The position numbers and the translations under genes were made by a program. Shown piece after piece: positions 25,666-34,650 of a stretch of 64,000 bases of DNA (positions are counted from its first letter, which is position 1; each line of letters begins with the position of its first letter). The notes below the pieces were generated by a model. The model did no database searches. It worked only from the letters and a program-made list of their open reading frames with translations, and was not told the DNA's origin. Source of the stretch: Bacteriovoracaceae bacterium (lineage in GTDB: Bacteria; Bdellovibrionota; Bacteriovoracia; Bacteriovoracales; Bacteriovoracaceae). The stretch is from the NCBI GenBank assembly GCA_947441615.1, contig CANEUH010000020.1, positions 1-64,000 on the forward strand. The letters run 5' to 3'.

Positions 25666-25982
25666 TTTTTCTCCATCAAAATTGAGATGTGCGGATCGGA
25701 TCCCCTAACACTCACTTTCTTCACAAATTCACAGCCAGCTTCATCGGAGGCCCTGACTTGATAATTCCCAGGCCTTACGTTGAATTTAAAAGTCCCACCC
25801 ACAGGAACCAAGGTATGCATTAGTAAAAGACGATCTTTATAATTTTCTTTATCAAGCGAGAGCCAAATCATGGCCTTTTTCGAACAAACCTTATTCGCCT
25901 CAACTTTTCCCGATATAAAATGCTCAGAGGGGAGAGCAAACAAGATACTTGGGATGATTAGTAAAATAAGGCAGTACTTCAT
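25662..25982 (-). CDS. Small exported protein, carboxypeptidase-regulatory-like beta-sandwich candidate
   Basis: The 106-residue product starts with a signal peptide (M-K-Y-C-L-I-L-L-I-I-P-S-I-L-F-A). The mature part has F-I-S-G-K-V-E, later G-G-T-F-K-F-N-V-R-P-G-N-Y-Q-V-R-A-S, the strand pattern of carboxypeptidase-regulatory or Cna-B-like domains. The frame is open 22 codons upstream, but those residues would place a charged segment before the signal, so ATG 25982 is used. It is coupled by ATGA to the following secreted protein gene. Confidence 0.6.
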   Translation of the reverse strand: MKYCLILLIIPSILFALPSEHFISGKVEANKVCSKKAMIWLSLDKENYKDRLLLMHTLVPVGGTFKFNVRPGNYQVRASDEAGCEFVKKVSVRGSDPHISILMEKK

Positions 25983-26136
25983 TTTGTATATATCGGAAAA
26001 TGGGGCATTAATTTTAGCACACAATGACCGACTTAAAGCGTCGATCATTAATCGAAGAGCTTTCTCTTGATTAACTTCAAGTCTTCATCATAAACTGCCG
26101 AAAAATCGTTAACTTACTCATATATTTGGAGCACAT

Positions 26137-27525
26137 ATGGCCAAGACAGTAGCCGATGGATTTTTTAATGATCCACGTTTAGAACAAGCTAAAAAACTTA
26201 TTAATGAAGCCCTTGGTGAGCATTCATCAAAGATAACTGGAGTTAAGACTGGCAATCCAGAACTTAAAGAATCCTATGATGCCCTTCTAAAAAAAATGGC
26301 AGATTATCGCGGTGGAGCTCTATTCTACAACTATCTTGGCTCTGGTATCGGTAATGGACCATTCGTTGAATTAGCGGATGGATCAGTAAAATATGATTTC
26401 ATCACGGGTATCGGCGTTCACTACATGGGCCACTCTCACCCAGGAGTTATAAACGCTCAAATTAATGGTGCGATCTCCAACACTGTTATGAATGGTCACC
26501 TTCAGCAAAACACGGATACAGCTGCTCTTCTGGAGCTTATTTCAAAAGAAGCTTGTAAATATGGTTCCGCTGTAAAAAATGTTTTCTTATCGACATCTGG
26601 AGCGATGGCCAATGAAAATGCCTTTAAAATCATTTTCCAAAAACGTTTCCCGGCCAATCGATTTTTTGCTTTTGAAAAATGTTTCGCAGGAAGAACACTA
26701 GGTATGGCGTGGGTCACTGACAAAGCAGCTTACCGCCAAGGTCTACCAAAAACTCTAGATGTAGATTACATCCCATTCTATTGTGAATCTGATCACCAAG
26801 GCTCCATTGATCTCGCAGTCAATGCGATGAAAAAATACATCACTCGCTTTCCTGGTCAGCACGCAGGGTTTGTGATGGAAGTGATTCAAGGTGAAAACGG
26901 ATCTTGGGTTGGGAATACAGAATATTTCGAGGCCCTCATTAAGGTTTGTAAGGATAACAATATCTCTGTTTTTATTGATGAAGTGCAAAGCTTCGCTAGA
27001 ACCAGTGAACTTTTTGCTTTTCAATATTTTAAACTTGATAAACACGCTGATGTCGTGGCTGTTGGAAAGAACTCTCAAGTGTGTGCCACTCTTTTCACTG
27101 ACGATCACAAACCAAAGCCTGGACTCATGTCTCAAACATTCACTGGTTCTGCTGCTCAAATAGCAGCTTCATACTATGTGATTCATTCAATTGTAACTGG
27201 CGGGTATCTTGGGGAAAATGGAAAAATCCAAAAGCTCCACGCAAAATTTAAATCAAATCTTGAAAAGATTTCAAAAAAACATCCTGAAAAACTCAAGGGC
27301 CCATACGGTATTGGCGCGATGGTGGCGATATCTGTTTTTAATGGAGATGAAGCCAAATCAAAGGCCTTTACGATTAAACTATTTGAAAATGGGGTCCTCT
27401 CTTTCATGGCCGGTGGTCATCCAACCACTCGTGTGCGTTTTTTAATGCCAGTCATGGTGACGGAAGAAAAGCACATCGATGAGGTTTGTGAGATTATTGA
27501 AAAAACCTTAAGTGAGATGAACTAA
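26137..27525 (+). CDS. PLP-dependent class III aminotransferase (lysine 6-aminotransferase-like / AstC role)
   Basis: The 462-residue enzyme is fold-type I class III: S-T-S-G-A-M-A-N-E-N-A near residue 150, I-D-E-V-Q-S near 283-288 and the presumed PLP lysine in V-G-K-N-S-Q-V-C near 305-312. The G-K-x-[TS]-Q-V-C motif resembles L-lysine 6-aminotransferases rather than standard ornithine aminotransferases. It precedes astA by 2 bp and astD is nearby, so it may do the succinylornithine step of arginine catabolism, or act on lysine. GGAG lies 8 bases before the ATG. Substrate is the open question. Confidence 0.75.
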   Translation: MAKTVADGFFNDPRLEQAKKLINEALGEHSSKITGVKTGNPELKESYDALLKKMADYRGGALFYNYLGSGIGNGPFVELADGSVKYDFITGIGVHYMGHSHPGVINAQINGAISNTVMNGHLQQNTDTAALLELISKEACKYGSAVKNVFLSTSGAMANENAFKIIFQKRFPANRFFAFEKCFAGRTLGMAWVTDKAAYRQGLPKTLDVDYIPFYCESDHQGSIDLAVNAMKKYITRFPGQHAGFVMEVIQGENGSWVGNTEYFEALIKVCKDNNISVFIDEVQSFARTSELFAFQYFKLDKHADVVAVGKNSQVCATLFTDDHKPKPGLMSQTFTGSAAQIAASYYVIHSIVTGGYLGENGKIQKLHAKFKSNLEKISKKHPEKLKGPYGIGAMVAISVFNGDEAKSKAFTIKLFENGVLSFMAGGHPTTRVRFLMPVMVTEEKHIDEVCEIIEKTLSEMN

Positions 27526-27527
27526 CA

Positions 27528-28583
27528 ATGTTTATTATCCGCCCTATTGAACAAAAGGATCTGGAAGGACTGATGGAGCTTCTCGAGAAATCGGGACATG
27601 GTCTCACGTCTCTTCCTAAAGATCCTGAAGTTCTTAAAAAGCGGATAAGAATGTCAGAACGCAGTTTTCTTCACCGAGAAGATGGGCCAGGTGGTGAGGA
27701 TTATCTTTTTGTGATGGAAGAGTTATTCACGGGAAAGATTGTTGGGGTTTGCGCCATCATTTCAAAGATTGGTGGATTCCAACCCTATTATTTTTATCGT
27801 TTAGAAAAGACTCATCATGAATCTAAAAGTATTCATGTAAAAAATGATGTTACCTCTCTTCATTTCCATTTTATTCATAATGGCCCAGCTGAAATTTGCT
27901 CTCTTTACCTTCACCCGGATTTTAGAAATTCACAGAATGGAAGATTTCTTTCCCTGTCTCGATTTCTCTTTATGGCGGAGAACAGAAAATTCTTTGAAGA
28001 TCAAGTGATTGCTGAAATGAGAGGTATGGTCAATGACTCTGGACACTCCCCTTTCTGGGACGCTGTCGGAAAAAATTTTTTCAAAATCGATTTCCCCACA
28101 GCTGACTATCTGTATGTTAAGAATAAGCGTTTTATCGAAGAGATGATGCCTAAATACCCAATCATTACAAATCTTCTTCCTGAAGATGCTCAGTTTGTTG
28201 TTGGTAAAGTTCATCCAAATACAGAGCCCGCCAAAAAGATTCTTGAGCAGGAAGGGTTTAAATTTTCGGGGCTTGTTGGAATCTTTGAACCAGGACCAGT
28301 TCTTATTGCTGAGGTCGATAATATTCGCGCGATTAAAGAAAGTGTTGTTGGCGAGATTAAAGAGATATCAGATAAAAATCTTAAATCTGAAGTTTTTATT
28401 ATTTCAAGGACATCAGGCAACTTCCGTTCAGCCCTTGGAAGCATTGTAAAACTTAAGACTGGTGGATATAAAATTGACGGTGTGACTGCAGCGGCACTAA
28501 AGCTTCGGCTTGGAGATAAAATTAGGTTTGTGTCCTTTAGACCAAAAACTCCCGTAAAGAAAAAGACATCAAAGAAAAAATAA
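27528..28583 (+). CDS. astA: Arginine N-succinyltransferase (AstA family)
   Basis: The 351-residue GNAT-like protein has the family's N-terminal F-I-I-R-P-I-E-Q-K-D-L, the S-L-P-K-D segment, E-I-C-S-L-Y-L-H-P-D-F-R near residue 126 and M-R-G-M-V-N-D-S-G-H-S-P-F-W-D-A-V-G near 165-182. AstA transfers succinyl from succinyl-CoA to arginine (or ornithine), the first step of the AST pathway. The C-terminus ends in a lysine-rich tail (K-K-K-T-S-K-K-K). It is co-transcribed with the aminotransferase. AstB and AstE are not in this window. Confidence 0.85.
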   Translation: MFIIRPIEQKDLEGLMELLEKSGHGLTSLPKDPEVLKKRIRMSERSFLHREDGPGGEDYLFVMEELFTGKIVGVCAIISKIGGFQPYYFYRLEKTHHESKSIHVKNDVTSLHFHFIHNGPAEICSLYLHPDFRNSQNGRFLSLSRFLFMAENRKFFEDQVIAEMRGMVNDSGHSPFWDAVGKNFFKIDFPTADYLYVKNKRFIEEMMPKYPIITNLLPEDAQFVVGKVHPNTEPAKKILEQEGFKFSGLVGIFEPGPVLIAEVDNIRAIKESVVGEIKEISDKNLKSEVFIISRTSGNFRSALGSIVKLKTGGYKIDGVTAAALKLRLGDKIRFVSFRPKTPVKKKTSKKK

Positions 28584-28609
28584 CCTCGCCACACTCATGT
28601 GTGACGAGG
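28584..28609 (-). terminator. Terminator of the DUF1338 gene in the convergent gap
   Basis: CCTCG-C-CACAC, loop TCAT, GTGTG-A-CGAGG forms a 10-pair stem with one mismatch. Read leftward it is followed by TTATTTTTTC, a good T-tract, so it ends the minus-strand gene. On the plus strand it is only followed by ATTAAAG, but it may also slow transcription leaving astA. Confidence 0.7.
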
Positions 28610-28618
28610 ATTAAAGAG

Positions 28619-29425
28619 TTACTGTCCGCGACTGGTACTTTCAAAAATCTTATCAGCTGAAGCCGCAACAAACCCCTGGTAGAGTTCCCCATTTTTCATA
28701 GGATATCGCTTTGCAAACTCATAATAACAAGCCGGGATGGAAAGCTTTCCATCTGAAAATTCAACTTCAATGTTATTAGCAAGAGTTGAAGATTGCTCGA
28801 GACAAACATCTTTAGATCCTTTAATTTCGCCACCACTTGAATTTAATTTATAGCCCTTATCTTTTAAGTAAGTATTAAGAAAAGAAATATCACTGAATTT
28901 TTTCAGAACATTGATAAATACGGTAAAGTGATTTGGCCGATATCCAAAGGCAGAAACCCAAGCTGCGTAGTCACTTTCCTTTAAAAGATCGTTGTAAGTT
29001 TTTGTTGAAACAATCCAAGGGCGACCAATTGAGGTGAAATCAAATTGATGCTCCATTCCCGCAGGAATCTGAGAGATGAGGGTATTAATTGTTTCTCTTA
29101 ACGAAGCTGAAAACTCTTCTAGTTTTAATTCAGAAATAAAAATTTTTGGAAGTGTCTTGTCTGCATGCTCGAAGTGTTTTGCGTATAATTTCTTTTCAGG
29201 GAACTGGTAGTCGCCCATGTACTTATAGCCAGAATCTAAAAATGGTTTGGCAATCACATCAATGGTGACTCTTGGATGATTAAACGTTCTCAGAGCGATA
29301 TGATCATTTTGGATCTCTTCACCCTCATTCATTAAAACGTCCCTGATCTTTTTTGCTAGTGGGTTAATGTTGATATAATCCACCCACATTTTGTCCAATA
29401 AACCTGTTAGAGTTTTAATCGTCAT
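28619..29425 (-). CDS. hglS: DUF1338 family, 2-oxoadipate dioxygenase/decarboxylase (HglS-like)
   Basis: The 268-residue protein has the family motifs D-H-I-A-L-R-T-F-N near residue 41, K-I-F-I-S-E-L near 94, S-A-F-G-Y-R-P-N-H-F-T-V near 138-149 and a C-terminal Y-Q-G-F-V-A-A-S-A-D-K-I-F-E-S-T. The conserved His residues in the first and third motifs should bind iron. Characterised members convert 2-oxoadipate to D-2-hydroxyglutarate in lysine catabolism. AGGAG precedes the ATG. It is alone on its strand inside the AstA-AstD neighbourhood, which links lysine to the cluster. Confidence 0.82.
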   Translation of the reverse strand: MTIKTLTGLLDKMWVDYININPLAKKIRDVLMNEGEEIQNDHIALRTFNHPRVTIDVIAKPFLDSGYKYMGDYQFPEKKLYAKHFEHADKTLPKIFISELKLEEFSASLRETINTLISQIPAGMEHQFDFTSIGRPWIVSTKTYNDLLKESDYAAWVSAFGYRPNHFTVFINVLKKFSDISFLNTYLKDKGYKLNSSGGEIKGSKDVCLEQSSTLANNIEVEFSDGKLSIPACYYEFAKRYPMKNGELYQGFVAASADKIFESTSRGQ

Positions 29426-29565
29426 AAGTTTTCTCCTGAAATTTAACTGATCCTACCAAACTTCAAGCCGATACGGAATGATCCAAGTCATTTAACTCTG
29501 TGTATCATGGTGGGCTATTTAATTGAAAAAGGGTAAGATAGGTCAATTTTTAGACAAGGATTTTT

Positions 29566-31074
29566 ATGCAAATGAAGCTTAAAGGCGATTATTTTGGTGG
29601 CCGATTCCATCTTCCAACTTCGGGCGGGATTCAAGAAAAAATCCTAAAACGTTGTCCAGGAGACTTAGATCAGGTCCTTTGGGAAGCGAACATCTCTTAT
29701 GAGCACATCGATGCTGTCATAGAATCATCAATAAAAGGTTTTGAAACTTGGCGTAAGATGAGTTTTGAAACTCGGATTGGGTATCTAAAAAAATATCAAG
29801 AAATTGTACGCACAAAAAAAGATGAAATCGCGATGGCACTTGCCCTCGAGGTAGGGAAACCACTTTGGGAAGCTAAAACAGAAGCAGCCGCACTTGATTC
29901 AAAAGTATCTGTGACAATCACTGATTCTTTTGAACGGATTAAGCAGGAAACAATAAAAGATGTGATGCCAAAAATTGATGGTCATGTGGTTTATAAACCA
30001 CTTGGTCCATCTTTTGTCATTGGGCCTTTTAATTTTCCTTGTCACTTGGCCAATGGGCAAATTCTTTCAGCACTGCTCGCTGGGAATTCCATCATCTTTA
30101 AACCATCTGAGAAAACCATTTACTCATCACAACTCATGATTGAATGTTTTCATGAAGCTGGCTTTCCTGAGGGAGTTATTAATTTTATAAATGGAACAGG
30201 ACATACCGCTGGAAAAATCACAGGTGATAAAAGGATCAAAGGTATTTTCTTTACTGGATCACGCGGAGTTGGTCTTAAAATTCTTGAAAACACCCATAAG
30301 GATCTTAATAAGCTAGTCGCTTTAGAACTTGGTGGGAAAAACTCAACGATTATTCATCACGACACTAACATCTCCCATGCACTTCCAGAGCTATTAAGAG
30401 CATGTTTTCTAACCTCTGGGCAGCGCTGTACTTCAACTTCAATGATCCTTATCCATAGAAAAATTGAGCAAGAATTTATTCAAAAGTTCAAAGAAGTGAC
30501 GGAAAGAATCAAGGTAGGTCACCCACTTTCAAGTCCAGATCCATTTATGGGTCCACTCATCGATGAGCATGCAGAAAAATTATATTTTGATTTTTGTAAC
30601 TTCGGAAAACAAGAGGGAGCCGAAGAAATTGTTTCTCCGGTTAAGCTAGAAATGCCACATAAAGGATATTATGTGTCTCCCTCCATTCACTATGCAAAAA
30701 ATCCAAACCTAAAAGGTAAATTCATCCAAGAAGAAATCTTTGGACCTAATTGCTTTTTTGTTCCCTACGACGATATTGAAGAGGCGATAAAAATTGCCAA
30801 CTGTACTGAATACGGACTAGCTGCTTCTGTGTTTACTCGTGACTCAGATATTTACCAGCTTTGCCTTCGGGACATTGATTCAGGACTCATTAACTTAAAT
30901 CGATCAACGGTTGGAGCGACGGCAAGACTTCCCTTTGGTGGACTTAAAAATTCTGGAAATCACAGACCAGCTGCTGTCTCAATGATTGATCATTGCGTAG
31001 GAACGGTTGCCTCTCTTGAAACTCTCGATGACACCAGTTCAAAAATTTCTGATGTTGTCGGATTAAAAGAATAA
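29566..31074 (+). CDS. astD: Aldehyde dehydrogenase, N-succinylglutamate 5-semialdehyde dehydrogenase-like
   Basis: The 502-residue NAD(P)+-dependent ALDH has the cofactor loop G-P-F-N-F-P-C-H-L-A-N-G near residue 150, F-T-G-S-R-G-V-G, the general base in A-L-E-L-G-G-K-N, and the nucleophile in S-G-Q-R-C-T-S near residue 287. The C-terminal P-F-G-G-L-K-N-S-G-N-H-R-P-A-A and the V-A-S-L-E end closely match AstD. It would oxidise succinylglutamate semialdehyde; an aminoadipate semialdehyde substrate is an alternative given the lysine-type neighbours. AAGG lies upstream of the ATG. The MFS gene starts 1 bp after its stop. Confidence 0.85.
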   Translation: MQMKLKGDYFGGRFHLPTSGGIQEKILKRCPGDLDQVLWEANISYEHIDAVIESSIKGFETWRKMSFETRIGYLKKYQEIVRTKKDEIAMALALEVGKPLWEAKTEAAALDSKVSVTITDSFERIKQETIKDVMPKIDGHVVYKPLGPSFVIGPFNFPCHLANGQILSALLAGNSIIFKPSEKTIYSSQLMIECFHEAGFPEGVINFINGTGHTAGKITGDKRIKGIFFTGSRGVGLKILENTHKDLNKLVALELGGKNSTIIHHDTNISHALPELLRACFLTSGQRCTSTSMILIHRKIEQEFIQKFKEVTERIKVGHPLSSPDPFMGPLIDEHAEKLYFDFCNFGKQEGAEEIVSPVKLEMPHKGYYVSPSIHYAKNPNLKGKFIQEEIFGPNCFFVPYDDIEEAIKIANCTEYGLAASVFTRDSDIYQLCLRDIDSGLINLNRSTVGATARLPFGGLKNSGNHRPAAVSMIDHCVGTVASLETLDDTSSKISDVVGLKE

Positions 31075-31075
31075 G

Positions 31076-32302
31076 ATGAATGATAATCTTGATGAAAAAG
31101 AGATCCTAAGAAAAGAGCGTTGGTACGTTATCATTTTAGCAGCAATCCAGATTGTTCATATTCTGGATTTTGTTATCATGATGCCATTGGGCCCCAGATT
31201 TATGAGGGTTTTTAATATTGGCCCAACTGAATTTTCGACTCTTGTTTCGGCCTATACTTTTAGTGCTGGGATTGTCGGATTTTTTGGTGCTTTATACGCT
31301 GATCATTTTGATCGGAAAAAATTTCTGTTGTTTAACTTTGTAGGATTCATCATTGGGACACTTATGTGTGCTCAGTCCAATGGTTTTACCTCCCTTCTGA
31401 TTGCAAGAATTATTGCAGGAGCTTTTGGTGGGATTTTAAATGCCAATGTACTTTCATTTGTGGCCGATCTAATACCTTTTAAAAGGCGTGGCACGGCAAT
31501 GGGTGTGGTCATGTCTGCTTTTTCAATCACCAGTGTTTTTGGAATTCCAACTGGTTTATATATTGCAAATGCCTATGACTGGCATGCTACTTTTTACTTT
31601 ATCTGCATTATTGCAGTAATTTTTTGGTTCCTTTCTCTATTAATCCTTCCCTCAGTAAAAGTCAGAACCGAGCCGAAATCATTTAAGGAAAATTTACTAA
31701 ATTTTAAACAAATCCTCGTTCAAAAAGATTATCTTCAAAGCTTTCTTTTAACGAGTGTTTTAGGTTTTGGATTATTCATCGTAATTCCTTTTATCTCTCC
31801 TTACATGGTTAGAAACGTTGGTCTCACTGAGGCCCAACTCCCCCTTATTTATCTCATTGGTGGTATTTTCACGATCATATCCGCCAGATTAATTGGTAAG
31901 TTTTGTGATCAAATTGGTAGTTATAAAATTTTTAGAGTCGTTGCCTTTTTCTCTATTTTTCCAATTCTTGCACTCACCAACCTTCCTGCAGGTATACCTT
32001 TGTGGCTGGCGCTGACGGCGACAACTTTATTTACCATGAGTGGATCAGGAAGATTTATACCTGCAATGACAATTGTATCTGCCGTTGTTAAGCCGCAAGA
32101 AAGGGGGACTTTCATGAGCCTTGAAAATGCGGCAAGACAACTTTCTTCAGGTGCAGCTTCTCAGGTTGGAGGACTCATTATTGGTTCTACGGCAGCAGGA
32201 GCTCTCACAAACTATAATTATGTAGGACTCATTGGAATGGTGACCTCGATCATAGCAATCTACGTGGCGTTTAAGATAAAAATTAAGTTCAACTTGAGAT
32301 AA
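31076..32302 (+). CDS. Major facilitator superfamily transporter
   Basis: The 408-residue protein has about 12 membrane spans and the MFS motif A variant in Y-A-D-H-F-D-R-K-K between spans 2 and 3. A central cytoplasmic loop of about 25 residues (near 200-225) splits the two halves. It resembles drug/metabolite exporters of the DHA1 type. It is directly downstream of astD by 1 bp, so it may move an amino-acid-related substrate, but this is inference. rarD follows after 2 bp. Confidence 0.8.
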   Translation: MNDNLDEKEILRKERWYVIILAAIQIVHILDFVIMMPLGPRFMRVFNIGPTEFSTLVSAYTFSAGIVGFFGALYADHFDRKKFLLFNFVGFIIGTLMCAQSNGFTSLLIARIIAGAFGGILNANVLSFVADLIPFKRRGTAMGVVMSAFSITSVFGIPTGLYIANAYDWHATFYFICIIAVIFWFLSLLILPSVKVRTEPKSFKENLLNFKQILVQKDYLQSFLLTSVLGFGLFIVIPFISPYMVRNVGLTEAQLPLIYLIGGIFTIISARLIGKFCDQIGSYKIFRVVAFFSIFPILALTNLPAGIPLWLALTATTLFTMSGSGRFIPAMTIVSAVVKPQERGTFMSLENAARQLSSGAASQVGGLIIGSTAAGALTNYNYVGLIGMVTSIIAIYVAFKIKIKFNLR

Positions 32303-32304
32303 AC

Positions 32305-33210
32305 ATGAGCGTTTCCTCACCACATTTAGCTGCCATTTCTGCCTTTACTCTGTGGGGTCTTTTTCCCCTTTATTGGAAATACTTTTCAGAAGTTAGTGCT
32401 TGGGATTTGTTTGGACATCGTCTTATATGGTCGTTTCTAACAGTCATGGGAATTTTATTTTACCAGAAAAAAACTCAAAACTTAAAACTGATTTGGGCAC
32501 AGAAAAAAATAAGGAACATGCTGATTATTTCAGCATTATTGATCTCTAGTAATTGGCTTCTTTATATCTATGCTGTTAGCGTCGGCAAAGTCATTGAGGC
32601 GAGTATGGGGTATTTTCTTAATCCCCTTATTAATGTTCTTTTTGGATGGCTTATTTTAAAAGAGCATATCAGAAAGACTCAATGGCCAGCGGTTTTTTTG
32701 GCCATGATCTCAATAGCTTTAATGGCCTATCAATCTGACCTTGCCCATTTCCCATGGATCGCCTTAACGCTATCTTTAACTTTTGCTCTCTATGGAATTT
32801 TAAGAAAAATGACTCACGTGGGATCTCTAGAAGGTCTTACTTTTGAAACATGTTTTATTATTGGACCAGTTCTTCTTTATTGGTGGTTTCAACCTACGAC
32901 ACCTCTTACGATATTGACTCAACTAAGCGTTTTTAAAATCTTCATTTTATCATTATCGGGATTAATTACCTGTATCCCTCTTGTCCTTTTTGCCTATAGT
33001 GCCCGAAGACTTAAGCTTCAGACCTTGGGATTCATTCAATATCTTTCCCCAAGTCTCAAATTCATCTGTGGGCTTTTTATTCTTCACGAACCTCTTAGTC
33101 ACGAAAAGTTACAATCCTTTATCCTTATTTGGATCGCTCTTGGATGGTACACAATAGAATCCTTTGTCTTTATAAAAAAACAAAGTCGAGTGATTCCGGT
33201 TACTGAATAG
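32305..33210 (+). CDS. rarD: RarD/EamA-family permease
   Basis: The 301-residue protein has about ten membrane spans in two EamA repeats. The N-terminal A-F-T-L-W-G-L-F-P-L-Y-W-K-Y and the internal S-S-N-W-L-L-Y-I-Y-A-V and E-A-S-M-G-Y-F-L-N-P-L-I-N-V-L-x-G segments are RarD hallmarks. Members move amino acids or related metabolites; substrate unknown here. It starts 2 bp after the MFS gene. Its 3' end overlaps oxyR in antisense by 11 bp. Confidence 0.85.
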   Translation: MSVSSPHLAAISAFTLWGLFPLYWKYFSEVSAWDLFGHRLIWSFLTVMGILFYQKKTQNLKLIWAQKKIRNMLIISALLISSNWLLYIYAVSVGKVIEASMGYFLNPLINVLFGWLILKEHIRKTQWPAVFLAMISIALMAYQSDLAHFPWIALTLSLTFALYGILRKMTHVGSLEGLTFETCFIIGPVLLYWWFQPTTPLTILTQLSVFKIFILSLSGLITCIPLVLFAYSARRLKLQTLGFIQYLSPSLKFICGLFILHEPLSHEKLQSFILIWIALGWYTIESFVFIKKQSRVIPVTE

Positions 33211-34138
33211 ATATAACTTCTGATTTTGCAGATTCTTTTCTTAATTCTTTTGGAATATTTTTTGTAATCACTTTTACAATCGCTTTCTCAATTGATTTCT
33301 TTACAGAATGGGGTCCTGTTGCAAAAGAAATATTTCTCACTGGAACAAGATTTTTAAAGTCCTTCAAGCACTTTTGATCTAGAGGACTTAGATTAGTACA
33401 GGCCAAATAAGGTAAGACTGTAAATCCCATGGATGACTTAACCATGTTGATTAAGGTCTCGAGACTTCCTGCTTCAAAATAGAGGTGCCTGACCTTATCT
33501 CCCTTATTAAATTGGCAAAGTTGCAAGGCCTGGGACCTTAGGCAGTGTCCCTCTTTGAGTAACCATGCTTCTCTTACATCTAAATCTTTTTCATCCACAT
33601 TTTTCTTCTTCAGGAATTCATGATCTGGTGAGAAAAAAATCTTAAATGGCTCAAAGAACAGATGTTCTTCTGAAATTTCTTTTACTTCTAATGGCGTTGC
33701 AAGTATTGCTCCGTCAATTTTTCCCTCTTTAAGAAGTTTAATAATTTCATCTGTCTGATTTTCAAAAATCTTTAATTCAACATGGGGAAATTCTTCGACA
33801 AACTTTTGAACAAATAGTGGCAATACGTACGGAGCAAGAGTCGGAATAACGGCAAGAAGAAACTCCCCTGAAACTTCTCCCCTAAGAGATTTTGATAGTT
33901 CTTCAAGTTCCTGAGCCCCCTGCATCACTTTACGTGCATTCTCGAGAACCCTCTTGCCCATTGGGGTTGGTTCGACAGGAGATTTAGATCGATCAAAGAT
34001 TATTATTTGAAGATAGTCTTCGAGTTTCTGGATCTGCATACTTAAGGTAGGCTGTGTAACAAAACACTCCTTTGCTGCCTGTGCAAAATTCCGGCAACGA
34101 TCAACAGCAATAATGTAATTTAATTGTGTGAGAGTCAT
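33200..34138 (-). CDS. oxyR: OxyR-type LysR regulator of the peroxide response
   Basis: The 312-residue LysR regulator has a winged HTH at residues 1-60 and an effector domain with K-E-G-H-C-L-R-S-Q-A-L near residues 195-205. The two cysteines at 199 and 208 sit at exactly the positions of the redox pair in E. coli OxyR. It should sense hydrogen peroxide by disulfide formation and activate protective genes. None of the usual targets (katG, ahpCF, dps) is adjacent. It is divergent from a small permease gene, and the 65-bp gap is AT-rich. Confidence 0.88.
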   Translation of the reverse strand: MTLTQLNYIIAVDRCRNFAQAAKECFVTQPTLSMQIQKLEDYLQIIIFDRSKSPVEPTPMGKRVLENARKVMQGAQELEELSKSLRGEVSGEFLLAVIPTLAPYVLPLFVQKFVEEFPHVELKIFENQTDEIIKLLKEGKIDGAILATPLEVKEISEEHLFFEPFKIFFSPDHEFLKKKNVDEKDLDVREAWLLKEGHCLRSQALQLCQFNKGDKVRHLYFEAGSLETLINMVKSSMGFTVLPYLACTNLSPLDQKCLKDFKNLVPVRNISFATGPHSVKKSIEKAIVKVITKNIPKELRKESAKSEVISIQ

Positions 34139-34203
34139 ATATACCTTTATAAAACTTCGAATTATAATTTAAATTGAATCATAACTTTCTTATGAGGTCG
34201 AAT

Positions 34204-34650
34204 ATGATCTTTGGTTTTATTCTGGGAGCTATTATCATTGGTTTTTTGATGCCTATACAAGCGGGACTTAATGCTGAATTAGCTCGATACCTAAAAAATC
34301 CTTTTCTCAGTATCTTAATGTCTCTTGGCACTGGTGCACTCGCCATTTCGCTGATTCTCCTTTTAAACGGTGGGTTTAACGATATCAAGAGAATAACTCA
34401 AATTCCTCCTCATCTTTTTCTTGGGGGGTTACTCGGAGTCCTTTTTGTCGGCTCCTCATTATTCCTCATCCCGAGACTTGGAGCGACGGCCATGATCGGC
34501 GCCTTTATTACGGGCCAACTTCTTGGATCGGTTATCATTGATCATTATGGTATTTTTGGATTCCAAATCTATCCCATAAACTTTTCAAGAATCGTAGGCG
34601 TAATTCTTCTTTTCGCTGGGCTTTTACTAGTGGTAAAGAAACCATCATGA
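34204..34650 (+). CDS. Small DMT-type permease of the YdcZ (DUF606) family
   Basis: The 148-residue protein has about five membrane spans and the family N-terminus P-I-Q-A-G-L-N-A-E-L-A-R, and later F-I-T-G-Q-L-L-G-S-V-I-I-D-H-Y-G. These small half-size transporters pair or dimerise to export unknown metabolites. ATG 34204 is used because GAGG lies 6 bases upstream; a TTG further upstream gives no improvement. It overlaps the ABC ATPase gene by 4 bp (ATGA). Confidence 0.8.
   Translation: MIFGFILGAIIIGFLMPIQAGLNAELARYLKNPFLSILMSLGTGALAISLILLLNGGFNDIKRITQIPPHLFLGGLLGVLFVGSSLFLIPRLGATAMIGAFITGQLLGSVIIDHYGIFGFQIYPINFSRIVGVILLFAGLLLVVKKPS

Noticed and set aside
26755-27159. 134-codon frame antisense to the aminotransferase
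   Set aside because: Entirely contained in a well-supported gene, no start context and no family motif.
28211-28594. 127-codon frame antisense to astA
   Set aside because: Shadow of the C-terminal half of astA; begins inside the terminator hairpin region.
29426-29565. Possible tRNA or regulatory RNA in the 140-bp divergent gap
   Set aside because: No T-loop GTTCRANYC pattern and no cloverleaf by eye; looks like divergent promoters only.
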